Assembly (NCBI RefSeq): GCF_006547065.1
Contig: NZ_CP041243.1
Span: 1,503,001 to 1,567,000, forward strand
From: Brevundimonas sp. M20
GTDB lineage: Bacteria > Pseudomonadota > Alphaproteobacteria > Caulobacterales > Caulobacteraceae
Direction: 5' to 3'
DNA: 64,000 nt
The translations under genes and the position numbers were made by a program. Positions 33,448 to 42,314 of the stretch are shown piece after piece; within the stretch, counting starts at the first letter, position 1, and every line of letters starts with the position of its first letter. Under the pieces are notes generated by a model, which had not been told where the DNA came from, made no database searches, and saw only the letters and a program-made list of their open reading frames with translations.

Positions 33448-34893
33448 ATGCTGCTCAACACTGCGGCCGCCGCCGCCATGATCCTTGCCGCCTCATCGCC
33501 TGAGGCCGCTCCTGCCGCCGATGCGCCGATCGTCACCGCCCCGGCTGCGGTGCAGGCTGCTCCCGCCGCGGCTCCGGCCGCGCGCCCGGCGCCGGCGTTC
33601 CGCCCGATCAATCACGACGAGGACTGGACCGCCTACCGTAACCTCGGAGAAGACGCCTCCAACTGGGCGCAGATGAAGGCCATTCCGGTCGGTTCGACCT
33701 GGCTCAGCCTCGGCGGTGAAGCCCGCTGGCGCGCCGAGTATCGTGGCAATGAACGTTTCGGTCGGGGTCTCCAGGACGACGACGGCGATCTGCAACAACG
33801 TCTGCGCCTGTGGGCCGACTGGCGCCTGACGCCCAATCTGCGCGCTTTTGTCGATATCCAGGACGCCCGCAGCCACGGCCTCGACAGCGGCGAACCCTTC
33901 ACCGAGGAAAGCCGCGCGGACGTCCATCAGGCCTTCCTCGAGACGAAGCATTCGCTGGGGCAGGGCGCCCTGCGTGTTCGTGTCGGACGTCAGGAGTTCG
34001 GCGTCGGCGCCTTCCGCATCTTCGAACCGCGTGAAGGCGCCAACGCCCGCACGGCTTTCGATATGGCGCGCGTGATCTACGACAACCCGAACGGCTGGTC
34101 GGGCGGCGTCTTCGCCGGCTATGCGATCCGCGAGAGCAAGGCCTCGTTCGACGACGCGACCAACTACGACTACCGCATCTACGGCGGCACGGCGTCGCGC
34201 CGTCTGGGTTCGGGCGCCACCGCGCCGAAGCTGGAGGTCCTGTACGCCAACACCGACCGGATCGGCGTCGCCTTCGACACGGGTCTGGCCGGTCGCGACG
34301 ACCGTGACACCCTCTCGCTGCGGCTCGATGGTCGCGTCGCGCCCTGGGACTACGACGTCGAGGCGGTGATCCAGACCGGTGACTTCCGTGGACTGGATAT
34401 CGAGGCTTGGTATCTGTCCGGCACGGTCGGGCGCACCTTCAACCATGCCTGGGCGCCGCGCGTCGCCGTGCGCTTCGACGCAGCCTCGGGCGATGAAGAC
34501 CGCACCGACGGCAAGCTGAACACCTACAACCAGCTCTACGTGCCGCCGATTTCGCTGCGCACCGATCTGGGCGTGTCCAACCTGGTGTCGATCCAGCCGC
34601 AGGTGACCTTCCGCCCGCTGCCGAAGACGACCGTGGGTCTGCTCACCGCCGGTCTGTGGCGTCAGAGCAAGGAGGACGGTGTCTATCTGCTGTCGGGCCA
34701 ACTGCTGCGCAGCGGGGCCGAGGGCGACTCCGCCTACGTCGGCTGGCGCTATGCCGGTTTCACGACCTACCAGGTCAATCCGTTCGTCACCGTGACCGGC
34801 GTGCTCAACTACACCAAGGCCGGTGACTTCCTGAAGCAGAGCGACGCTGATGATCAGTCCTACGCGGGCCTGATCGTGGGCGTTAAGTTCTGA
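33448..34893 (+). CDS. Outer-membrane beta-barrel channel (alginate-export-like), aromatic operon
   Basis: A 481-residue exported protein, preceded by GAGGGGAAA. The N-terminus is a signal-like hydrophobic stretch followed by an Ala/Pro-rich linker (about residues 18-50), then a beta-barrel with many amphipathic strands (WLSLGGEARWRAEYRGNERF, LRVRVGRQEFGVGAFRIFEP, AWAPRVAVRFDAASGDED) and terminal VGVKF. This matches the alginate_exp family of outer-membrane channels. As the penultimate gene of the salicylate/gentisate operon it is likely an uptake channel for aromatic acids. Confidence 0.82.
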   Translation: MLLNTAAAAAMILAASSPEAAPAADAPIVTAPAAVQAAPAAAPAARPAPAFRPINHDEDWTAYRNLGEDASNWAQMKAIPVGSTWLSLGGEARWRAEYRGNERFGRGLQDDDGDLQQRLRLWADWRLTPNLRAFVDIQDARSHGLDSGEPFTEESRADVHQAFLETKHSLGQGALRVRVGRQEFGVGAFRIFEPREGANARTAFDMARVIYDNPNGWSGGVFAGYAIRESKASFDDATNYDYRIYGGTASRRLGSGATAPKLEVLYANTDRIGVAFDTGLAGRDDRDTLSLRLDGRVAPWDYDVEAVIQTGDFRGLDIEAWYLSGTVGRTFNHAWAPRVAVRFDAASGDEDRTDGKLNTYNQLYVPPISLRTDLGVSNLVSIQPQVTFRPLPKTTVGLLTAGLWRQSKEDGVYLLSGQLLRSGAEGDSAYVGWRYAGFTTYQVNPFVTVTGVLNYTKAGDFLKQSDADDQSYAGLIVGVKF

Positions 34894-34907
34894 TCCGGAG
34901 CAGGCCG

Positions 34908-35147
34908 GTGAGCACGCCTCCCCGTTTGCCGGCCCGCTTCGCTCCTCTGGTGATGGCGCTGCTGCTGTCCATCGTCATGACGATGGTGGTGTCCGGCGTC
35001 TCCACCCTCAGGGGCGTCGGCCTGACCGACGCCTTCCTGCGGGTCTGGCTGTCCGCCTGGGGGTTGTCCTGGCTGGCGGCCTTCCCGACGCTTCTGCTGA
35101 TCCTGCCGTTCGTGCGTCGGCTCACCACCCGCCTCTGTTCCGGATAG
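34908..35147 (+). CDS. Small DUF2798-like membrane protein
   Basis: A 79-residue protein beginning at a GTG 14 bases after the channel gene. Two membrane helices are evident (FAPLVMALLLSIVMTMVVSG and VWLSAWGLSWLAAFPTLLLIL) with the short amphipathic link STLRGVGL and a basic C-terminus, the DUF2798 layout. Function unknown; likely co-transcribed with the aromatic operon but may be incidental. Convergent with recG, with a three-base gap. Confidence 0.7.
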   Translation: MSTPPRLPARFAPLVMALLLSIVMTMVVSGVSTLRGVGLTDAFLRVWLSAWGLSWLAAFPTLLLILPFVRRLTTRLCSG

Positions 35148-35150
35148 GAC

Positions 35151-37238
35151 CTAGTCGAGCGCAAACCTGTCGTTGCGCCAGTCGAACAGCGCTTCCAGAA
35201 CCTTCACCGCTTCGCCCCGCGGCGACAGCAGGTCCGGATCGCGACCCAGAACCAGCCGCGCGTCATCCGCCGCCGCCAGCATCAGTCCCCTGTGGCGGAT
35301 CGGGTCGGCGAAACGATAGGCGGGGAAACCGCTCTGCTTCAGCCCCAGCGGATCGCCGCCGCCGCGCAGGCGGAAGTCTTCCTCGGCGATCTCGAACCCG
35401 TCCTCGGTGCGCCGCAGGGTCTCCAGCCGGGTCTTCGCCGTCTCGCCCAACCCGTCATCTCCGCCGCCATAGAGCAGCAGGCAGGTCGAGGCCTTTGCGC
35501 CACGTCCGACCCGTCCGCGAAGCTGGTGCAACTGCGCCAGGCCGAAACGGTCCGCGTGCTCAATGACCATGATCGAGGCGTTGGGCACATCGACCCCGAC
35601 CTCGACCACCGTGGTGGCGACCAGCAGGGGCGTGCGACCGTCCGCGAAGTCGGCCATGACGGCCTCGCGTTCCGGCCCGGGCATCTGGCCGTGCGCCAAT
35701 CCGACCTCGACCTGCAGGATGCGGCGCAGGTCCGCCGCCCGTGCCTCGGCGGCGGCGAGATCGCTGGCCTCGCTCTCGGCGACCAGCGGGCAGATCCAGT
35801 AGGCCTGCGCCCCGTCGTCCAGCGCCGCCTTCAGCCGCCGGGCCACCTCGCCGATGCGCGCCAGCGGCAGCACGGCCGTCGTCACGGGCGTCCGGCCCGG
35901 CGGTTTCTCCGTCAGGCGCGACACATCCAGTTCGCCGTACTGGGTCAGCTCCAGCGTGCGCGGGATCGGCGTCGCCGACATGGTCAGCAGGTGAACTCCG
36001 CCCGTGCGCGGGTCGCCCTTGGCCTGCAGTCGCGCGCGCTCGTTCACCCCGAACCGGTGCTGCTCGTCGATCACCGCCAGCCCCAAGCGGTCAAAGCGGA
36101 CCGCGTCCTGGAACAGGGCATGGGTGCCGATGGCCACCTTGGCCTGACCATCCGCCAGCGCCGCCAGTTTCGGCCGCCGCTCGGCCTGACTGTCACGCCC
36201 GGTCAGCAGCACGGTCGGGACCCCCGCCGCCTCGAGCATCGGGGCCAGCCGTTGATAGTGCTGTCGCGCCAGGATTTCAGTCGGGGCCATCAGGGCCGCC
36301 TGGAAGCCCGAGGCCGCCGCATCGGCCAGCGCCAGCGCCGCAACCGCCGTCTTGCCCGAGCCGACGTCGCCCTGGAGCAGTCGGCCCATCTGCTCGCCCG
36401 ACGCGAGGTCATGGCGGATGTCCTCGACGGCCCTCTGCTGCGCGCCGGTCAGGGTGAAGGGCAGGGCGGTCAGCAGGCGATCCGATGCCTCGCCCGGACG
36501 GATCACCGGGGCGGGCGTGATCAGCCGCGCCCGTCGCCGCCGGGCCAGCGCCAGTTGGTGGGCGAACAGTTCGTCATAGGCCAGCCGCTCGCGCGCGGGC
36601 GCGTCCGGCTCCAGATCGCGCTCGCCGGTCGGGGTATGCAAGGCGGCGATGGCCTCGCGCCAGCTGGCCCACTGCTGCTTCGCCAGCCAGGCCGGGTCCT
36701 GCCACTCCGGGAGCTCCGGCGCGAGAGCCAGCGCCTGCTGCGCCAGCTTGCGAATGGTGCGCGAGGTCAGGCCCTGCGTCGCCGGGTAGACCGGCTCCAC
36801 CGCCGCGATCTCATCGGCCTCGCTGGGTTTGAACACATCCGGATGGACGATCTGGACCTCGTTGTTGAACCGCTCGACCTTGCCCGAGACCAATCGCGTT
36901 TCGCCGCGGGGCAACAGGCGGTCGATGTGCTGGCCTGATCCCCCGAACCAGATCAGGTGCACGAAGCCGGTCTGGTCCGAGGCCCGCACCTTGATCGGCA
37001 CGCCGGGCTTTCCGGGCAGGATCAGCCGGTCGATCATCACCTCGAAAATACCGACCTGTCCCTCGACCGCGTTCACGGCCGTCATCGGGCGACGCACGAC
37101 CACGCCAGACGGCGACAGGAACAGCACGTCCCGCACCAGCGGCCCCGCCAGCTTCTGCACCAGCGGCAGCGCCTTCGGTCCGACACCCTTCAGGGTCGAG
37201 ACGTCGGCGAACAGGGGAAAGAGGATCGGCGGCCGCAT
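35151..37238 (-). CDS. recG: ATP-dependent DNA helicase RecG
   Basis: A 695-residue helicase. The N-terminal wedge/OB domain starts LKGVGPKALPLVQKL; helicase motif I is LLQGDVGSGKTAVAAL, motif II IDEQHRFG, motif III TMSATPIPRTL, and motif VI QLRGRVGRG. RecG remodels stalled replication forks and branched DNA. The gene is transcribed away from the endolysin/sdhE/mfd genes; recG beside sdhE-mfd is a common alphaproteobacterial order. Confidence 0.96.
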   Translation of the reverse strand: MRPPILFPLFADVSTLKGVGPKALPLVQKLAGPLVRDVLFLSPSGVVVRRPMTAVNAVEGQVGIFEVMIDRLILPGKPGVPIKVRASDQTGFVHLIWFGGSGQHIDRLLPRGETRLVSGKVERFNNEVQIVHPDVFKPSEADEIAAVEPVYPATQGLTSRTIRKLAQQALALAPELPEWQDPAWLAKQQWASWREAIAALHTPTGERDLEPDAPARERLAYDELFAHQLALARRRRARLITPAPVIRPGEASDRLLTALPFTLTGAQQRAVEDIRHDLASGEQMGRLLQGDVGSGKTAVAALALADAAASGFQAALMAPTEILARQHYQRLAPMLEAAGVPTVLLTGRDSQAERRPKLAALADGQAKVAIGTHALFQDAVRFDRLGLAVIDEQHRFGVNERARLQAKGDPRTGGVHLLTMSATPIPRTLELTQYGELDVSRLTEKPPGRTPVTTAVLPLARIGEVARRLKAALDDGAQAYWICPLVAESEASDLAAAEARAADLRRILQVEVGLAHGQMPGPEREAVMADFADGRTPLLVATTVVEVGVDVPNASIMVIEHADRFGLAQLHQLRGRVGRGAKASTCLLLYGGGDDGLGETAKTRLETLRRTEDGFEIAEEDFRLRGGGDPLGLKQSGFPAYRFADPIRHRGLMLAAADDARLVLGRDPDLLSPRGEAVKVLEALFDWRNDRFALD

Positions 37239-37335
37239 GAATTCAGTCGGAGGTCATTCTTTGTGACGCGCAAGAGTTGCGAACGATGTTATTCAGAGTT
37301 GAGATTGAGGGCGTTCAGCAGGAATGGGGGCATCC

Positions 37336-38028
37336 ATGTCGATAGCGAAGCTACAGCAGAATCTCACGGACAGGGGCTACGATGTCGGCATCGTGGACGG
37401 CAAGCTTGGGGCGCGGACTTTTCAGGGGCTGGCGGAGTATGTCTCCGGCGGCGTCGCGCCCGACGGGACGGGTGGTCTGATCGCGCTCGACGCCCGTGGC
37501 GTGCTGGTGGACCGCCTGCACTTCATCCACTTCTTCGCCCAGATTTCGCATGAGAGCGGGTTCCGACCGCGCGAGGAGAACCTGAACTATTCGATCGACG
37601 GGCTGGTGAAGACCTTCCCCGGGCGGATCACCGCGGCGCAGGCCCGGAAGATCGGCCGAACGGGCACGCAGCGGGCCGACAAGGAAGCCATCGGAAATAC
37701 GGTCTACGGCGGTGAATGGGGCAAGAAGAACCTGGGCAATGTGGAGCCCGGCGACGGCTACAAATATCGCGGTCGTGGAATGATCCAGCTGACCGGGCGG
37801 GCCAATTACGCGGCGCTCGGCGCGGCCTACGAGCTTAATCCCGACCTCCTGCTGACGCCGGCAGGGTCGATGCGGGCGGCGATCGAGTTCTGGAAAAGCC
37901 GCAAGATCAATGTCCCGGCCGCGAAGGATGACGTGAAGGCCGTGACGAAGCTGATCAACGGCGGAAGCAATGGACTGGCGGAACGCATCGCCCTGACTGA
38001 CAAGCTCAAGGCCATCTGGCCCGCCTGA
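37336..38028 (+). CDS. GH19 endolysin-like peptidoglycan/chitin hydrolase
   Basis: The ATG at 37336 gives 230 residues; the frame also has an ATG 12 bases upstream. The first about 45 residues (IAKLQQNLTDRGYDVGIVDGKLGARTF) resemble a peptidoglycan-binding repeat. The rest matches GH19 lysozyme-like domains: FAQISHESGFRPREENLNYS with catalytic glutamate in HES, and YKYRGRGMIQLTGRANY with the second acid nearby. No signal peptide, as in phage endolysins that rely on a holin. It interrupts recG and sdhE-mfd and has no other phage gene around it: a captured lysin or a remnant of a mobile element. Confidence 0.82.
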   Translation: MSIAKLQQNLTDRGYDVGIVDGKLGARTFQGLAEYVSGGVAPDGTGGLIALDARGVLVDRLHFIHFFAQISHESGFRPREENLNYSIDGLVKTFPGRITAAQARKIGRTGTQRADKEAIGNTVYGGEWGKKNLGNVEPGDGYKYRGRGMIQLTGRANYAALGAAYELNPDLLLTPAGSMRAAIEFWKSRKINVPAAKDDVKAVTKLINGGSNGLAERIALTDKLKAIWPA

Positions 38029-38127
38029 CTTTTGGCAGCAATCTGAGCTGATCCGCTGGCGGTCGGGGGGCAGGAACGCTATCTGCACCCCGACTGTTTT
38101 CACCTAGCTGACCGGGCAAGGATTCTT

Positions 38128-38445
38128 GTGGCCGATACGAACGCGCGTCCGACTGAAACCCGTGAACAACGGCTGGGCCGGATCGCCTTCCGCGCATGGC
38201 GTCGTGGCTTCCGCGAAGCCGATCTGGTGCTCGGGCCGTTCGCTGATCAGGTCGCGCCGACACTGACGCCCGAGGAGCTGGATCTGTTCGAAGACCTGCT
38301 GCTGGAGGACGACGATCACGCCCTTTACGCCTGGATCATCCAGACCGCGCCGACCCCCGAGAAATACGACGGCAGCCTGATGACGAAGATCCGCGCCTTC
38401 ATGGCCGCGCATGTCGCCGCTGAAGTCGCGAAGGGCGCCGGTTGA
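38128..38445 (+). CDS. sdhE: Succinate dehydrogenase assembly factor SdhE (DUF339)
   Basis: A 105-residue protein starting at GTG 38128. The RGxxE signature appears as RRGFREADLVLGPFAD, followed by the five-helix pattern (LTPEELDLFEDLLLEDDDHALYAWII). SdhE promotes FAD attachment to the flavoprotein subunit of succinate dehydrogenase. The stop overlaps the mfd ATG (TGATG), an arrangement conserved in many alphaproteobacteria. Confidence 0.9.
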   Translation: MADTNARPTETREQRLGRIAFRAWRRGFREADLVLGPFADQVAPTLTPEELDLFEDLLLEDDDHALYAWIIQTAPTPEKYDGSLMTKIRAFMAAHVAAEVAKGAG

Positions 38446-41400
38446 TGGATGTGATGACCCCGACGCGCGGCGATCTGGAACTGGGCGGCGCCCCGGAAGG
38501 TCTCGACGCCCTGACTGTGGCGGACCGCCTGCGCGCTGTCGGCGGCATTGGCGTCTTTGTCGCCCGCGACTACGCCCGCATGGGTGAGTTCGCCCAGGCG
38601 TTCCGGTTCTTCGCGAACGATATTGAAGTTCTTGAGTTTCCGGCCTGGGATTGTCTGCCCTATGACCGCCTGAGCCCCACCGCCTCGGTGTCGGCCGAGC
38701 GGATGGCGGCCCTGACCAGACTGGCCGGGCGCGCCGTGGATGACAGTCACCCTCTGCTGGTCGTCACGACGGTCGCCGCCGCCACCCAGCGCACGCCCCC
38801 GCGTGAGGTGACCACGGCCGCCGGCTTCGAAACCACGGTCGGCCTCGACCTCGATACGACGGCGCTGGAACGCTATTTCGGGGCGAACGGCTATGTGCGG
38901 GCCTCGACCGTGTCGGAGCGGGGCGAGTTCGCCGTGCGCGGCGGCGTCATCGACGTCTTCCCGCCGGGCTTCGAGGAGCCGGTGCGTCTGGACATGTTCG
39001 GGTCCGAGCTGGAGACGATCCGCACCTTCGATCCCGCGACCCAGCGCTCCACCGGCCAGATGCGCTCCATTTCGCTGGCCCCGGTGTCCGAGGCGCTGCT
39101 GACGCCCGAGGGTATTTCCCGTTTCCGGACCGGCTATCTGAACCTGTTCGGCGCCGGCGGCGATGATCCGCTGTACGCCGCCGTCAGCGAGGGCGCGCGC
39201 CGTCAGGGCATGGAGCACTGGCTGCCGCTGCTCTACGACCGGCTGGAGACCCTGTTCGACTATCTGCCGGATCAGGCGCCGGTCTTCCTCGACAATCAGG
39301 CGGAGGCCGCGCGCGCCGAGCGCTGGACCCTGACCGCCGACGCTTACGAAGCCCGTCGCGATGCCTCCCGGACCAAGACCGGGGCCGCCAACCGCGCCCT
39401 GCCGCCCGAACGACTCTATCTGCCGGAAGCGGACTGGAACTCGGCGCTTGCGGGCCGCGCCGTGCGTCGGCTGTCGCCCTTCGCGGCCAACGACCAGGTC
39501 GGTGGCGAGGATGCGGGCGGTCGTCTGGGCCGCGCCTTCACCGCCGAGCGGTCGCAGGACAGCGTCAATCTGTTCGAGGCTGTGGCCAGACACGCCCAGA
39601 GCCTGAAGGCGGCGGGCAAGCGCGTCCTGTTCGCCTCATGGACCGAGGGTTCTTCCGAACGTCTGGCGGCCATGCTGTCCGATCACGGGCTGGAGCATGT
39701 GGTCGCCGTGCGCGACTGGGCCGATGTTCAGAAGGCGCCCGACGGCCTGTTCCTGCGCGGCGTTCTGCCGGTCGAGCATGGCTTCGAGACCGAGGCTCTG
39801 GCGGTCATCTCCGAGACCGACATCCTCGGCGACCGTCTGGCGCGACCGCGCAAGAAGCGCCGGGCGTCGAACTTCCTCGCCGAGGCGTCCGCCCTGACCG
39901 CGGGCGATCTGGTCGTCCACCTGGATCACGGCATCGGCCGTTATGACGGGCTGAAGACGCTCGAAATCCAGGATGCCCCGCACGACTGTCTGGAGCTGAT
40001 GTACGCGGGCGAGAGCAAGCTCTACCTGCCGGTCGAGAACATCGACCTGCTGACCCGCTACGGCTCCGATACTGACGGGGCGCAACTGGATCGGCTGGGC
40101 GGCGCGGGCTGGCAGGCGCGCAAGGCCAAGGCCAAACAGCGTCTGCGCGACATGGCCGAGGGCCTGATCGCGTTGGCCGCCAAGCGCTCGCTGCGCACCT
40201 CGGACGCCATCACCCCGCCGCAGGGGCTGTTCGATGAGTTCTGCGCCCGCTTCCCGTATGAGGAGACGGACGACCAGCTCAACGCCATCGGCGACGTGCT
40301 GGAGGATCTGGGCAAGGGCACGCCGATGGATCGCCTGATCTGCGGCGATGTCGGCTTCGGCAAGACCGAGGTGGCCCTGCGCGCCGCCTTTGTCGTGGCC
40401 ATGAGCGGGCAGCAGGTGGCCGTGGTCTGCCCCACGACCCTGCTGGCGCGCCAGCACTTCAAGACCTTCTCAGAGCGGTTCGCGGGCTGGCCGATCAAGG
40501 TCCGCCACCTGTCGCGCATGGTCACGGCCAAGGACGCGGCCGAGACGCGCGCGGGTTTGAAGGACGGCTCGTTCGAGATCGTCGTCGGCACCCATGCGGT
40601 GCTGAGCGAGCAGGTCGGCTTCAAGGACCTGGGCCTCGTCATCGTCGACGAGGAGCAGCACTTCGGGGTCAAGCACAAGGAGAAGCTCAAGTCGCTTCGC
40701 GCCGACGTGCACCTGCTGACCCTGACCGCGACCCCGATCCCGCGCACGCTCCAGATGGCCCTGTCCGGCATCCGCGAGATGTCGATCATCGCCACCCCGC
40801 CGGTGGATCGTCTGGCCGTCCGCACCTACGTCACTCCGTGGGACCCGGTGCTGGTTCGCGAAGCCCTGCTGCGCGAGAAGTATCGCGGCGGGCAGGCCTA
40901 TTACGTGGTGCCGCGCCTCAACGACCTGCCGGATATCGAGAAATTCCTGCGCGAGCAGGTGCCCGAGATCAAGTTCGTGGTCGGTCACGGCCAGATGACG
41001 CCGACCCAGCTGGAAGACGTGATGAGCGCCTTCTACGACGGCAGCTACGACCTGCTGCTGTCCACGACCATTGTTGAGTCCGGACTTGATGTTCCGACGG
41101 CTAACACCCTGATTGTGCATAGGGCGGACATGTTCGGTCTGGCGCAACTGCACCAGATCAGAGGCCGCATCGGCCGGGCCAAGGCGCGCGCCTTCGCCTA
41201 TCTGACCACGGACGCGACCAAACCCCTGTCGCTGTCGTCCGAGCGCCGTCTGCAGGTGCTGCAGTCGCTGGACAACCTCGGCGCCGGCTTCCAGCTGGCC
41301 AGCCACGACCTGGACCAGCGCGGCGGCGGCAATCTGCTGGGCGACGAACAGTCCGGCCACATCCGCGAGGTGGGCGTCGAACTGTATCAACAGATGCTCG

Positions 41401-41909
41401 AGGACGCGGTCGCCGAGCTGCGTCAGGCGGGCGAAGGCGGCGTGGTTGATCGCGGCTGGTCTCCGGCCATCAATGTCGGCGCGGCTGTTTTGATTCCAGA
41501 GGATTATGTCCCGGACCTGAACGTTCGTCTGAGCCTGTACCGCCGCCTGTCGGACGCCGAGAACACCGAAAGTCGCGAGGCTCTGGCTGCCGAACTGATC
41601 GACCGCTTCGGTCCTCTGCCCGATGAAGCGAAACAGCTTCTGCGCATCGTCGGCATCAAGGCCAACTGCAAGACGGCTCACGTCGAACGCATTGACGTCG
41701 GACCCAAGGGCGCGGTGCTGACCCTGCGCGACAATACCTTCCCGAACCCGATGGGGCTGGTCGGCCTGATCCAGAAGAACCACGCCTTCTGGAAGATCCG
41801 CCCCGATCAGAAGATCGTCGTGAAGGGCGACTGGGATACGCCGGAGGACCGCCTGAAGGTCGCCGAACGCATCACCGCCGATCTGGCGCGGGTGGCGGGA
41901 GCGGCGTGA
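38445..41909 (+). CDS. mfd: Transcription-repair coupling factor Mfd
   Basis: A 1154-residue translocase. The N-terminal UvrB-like part has FPAWDCLPYDRLSP; the RNA polymerase-binding domain is in LTAGDLVVHLDHGIGRYDGL; the motor contains ICGDVGFGKTEVALRAAF, VDEEQHFGVKHKE, TATPIPRTL and QIRGRIGRAKARAFAYL; a TRCF C-terminal domain follows. Mfd removes stalled RNA polymerase and recruits UvrA. The ATG at 38445 overlaps the sdhE stop; a TTG one codon earlier is possible. Confidence 0.97.
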   Translation: MDVMTPTRGDLELGGAPEGLDALTVADRLRAVGGIGVFVARDYARMGEFAQAFRFFANDIEVLEFPAWDCLPYDRLSPTASVSAERMAALTRLAGRAVDDSHPLLVVTTVAAATQRTPPREVTTAAGFETTVGLDLDTTALERYFGANGYVRASTVSERGEFAVRGGVIDVFPPGFEEPVRLDMFGSELETIRTFDPATQRSTGQMRSISLAPVSEALLTPEGISRFRTGYLNLFGAGGDDPLYAAVSEGARRQGMEHWLPLLYDRLETLFDYLPDQAPVFLDNQAEAARAERWTLTADAYEARRDASRTKTGAANRALPPERLYLPEADWNSALAGRAVRRLSPFAANDQVGGEDAGGRLGRAFTAERSQDSVNLFEAVARHAQSLKAAGKRVLFASWTEGSSERLAAMLSDHGLEHVVAVRDWADVQKAPDGLFLRGVLPVEHGFETEALAVISETDILGDRLARPRKKRRASNFLAEASALTAGDLVVHLDHGIGRYDGLKTLEIQDAPHDCLELMYAGESKLYLPVENIDLLTRYGSDTDGAQLDRLGGAGWQARKAKAKQRLRDMAEGLIALAAKRSLRTSDAITPPQGLFDEFCARFPYEETDDQLNAIGDVLEDLGKGTPMDRLICGDVGFGKTEVALRAAFVVAMSGQQVAVVCPTTLLARQHFKTFSERFAGWPIKVRHLSRMVTAKDAAETRAGLKDGSFEIVVGTHAVLSEQVGFKDLGLVIVDEEQHFGVKHKEKLKSLRADVHLLTLTATPIPRTLQMALSGIREMSIIATPPVDRLAVRTYVTPWDPVLVREALLREKYRGGQAYYVVPRLNDLPDIEKFLREQVPEIKFVVGHGQMTPTQLEDVMSAFYDGSYDLLLSTTIVESGLDVPTANTLIVHRADMFGLAQLHQIRGRIGRAKARAFAYLTTDATKPLSLSSERRLQVLQSLDNLGAGFQLASHDLDQRGGGNLLGDEQSGHIREVGVELYQQMLEDAVAELRQAGEGGVVDRGWSPAINVGAAVLIPEDYVPDLNVRLSLYRRLSDAENTESREALAAELIDRFGPLPDEAKQLLRIVGIKANCKTAHVERIDVGPKGAVLTLRDNTFPNPMGLVGLIQKNHAFWKIRPDQKIVVKGDWDTPEDRLKVAERITADLARVAGAA

Positions 41910-41911
41910 CG

Positions 41912-41929
41912 ACGGGGGTCAATCCCCGT
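41912..41929. terminator. Small hairpin between convergent mfd and DUF1311 genes
   Basis: ACGGGG and CCCCGT pair perfectly around the loop GTCAAT, 3 bases after the mfd stop and across the DUF1311 stop. It could end transcription in both directions, but there is no T-run. Confidence 0.35.
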
Positions 41930-42314
41930 ATTCGCGCTCGAACTCCAGAGCGTGCTGCAACTGGTCGGCGCGCTCGGCGGTGAAGCTGAGCCAGCAGCTG
42001 TCGATGATCACGGCCTGGAGGGTGCCACCGCCCTGCTGTTCCCCGCGGTAGTCGCATTCGGCTTCCCGGAAAGCGATCCAGGCGCGCTGGGCGTCGCGGA
42101 GGCCTGCACGCCGCGATTCCGGCAGGCGTCGCATCAGCTCGCGATAGGTCGCATTGAGCCGGCTGTCCTGACGCCGGTGCTCCTGCGATGTACACGCCCG
42201 AACCTCCACCGTGATGCCTCGCGCGCGGGCGAGGCAGGCGTCGTAGGCGGCGCTGAGATTGGATTTCTCCTGCATCAGGGCCGCGCCGAACAGCAGGCTC
42301 GCCAGAACCGGCAT
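41919..42314 (-). CDS. DUF1311 / LprI-like exported protein
   Basis: The ATG at 42314 gives 131 residues with a short signal-like start (MPVLASLLFGAALMQ). The DUF1311 pattern is clear: C in EVRACTSQ, then DSRLNATYRELMRRL, then LRDAQRAWIAFREAECDY and a final SCWLSFTAERADQL. Members are small secreted proteins; some inhibit lysozyme. The start overlaps the stop of the upstream PopA-like gene. The frame is open much further upstream (to 43043), but that is an off-frame reading of the PopA-like gene. Confidence 0.8.
   Translation of the reverse strand: MPVLASLLFGAALMQEKSNLSAAYDACLARARGITVEVRACTSQEHRRQDSRLNATYRELMRRLPESRRAGLRDAQRAWIAFREAECDYRGEQQGGGTLQAVIIDSCWLSFTAERADQLQHALEFEREYGD

Noticed and set aside
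37336..38028. Prophage
   Set aside because: Only the lysin-like gene is present; neighbours are housekeeping genes with no integrase, capsid or attachment repeats.
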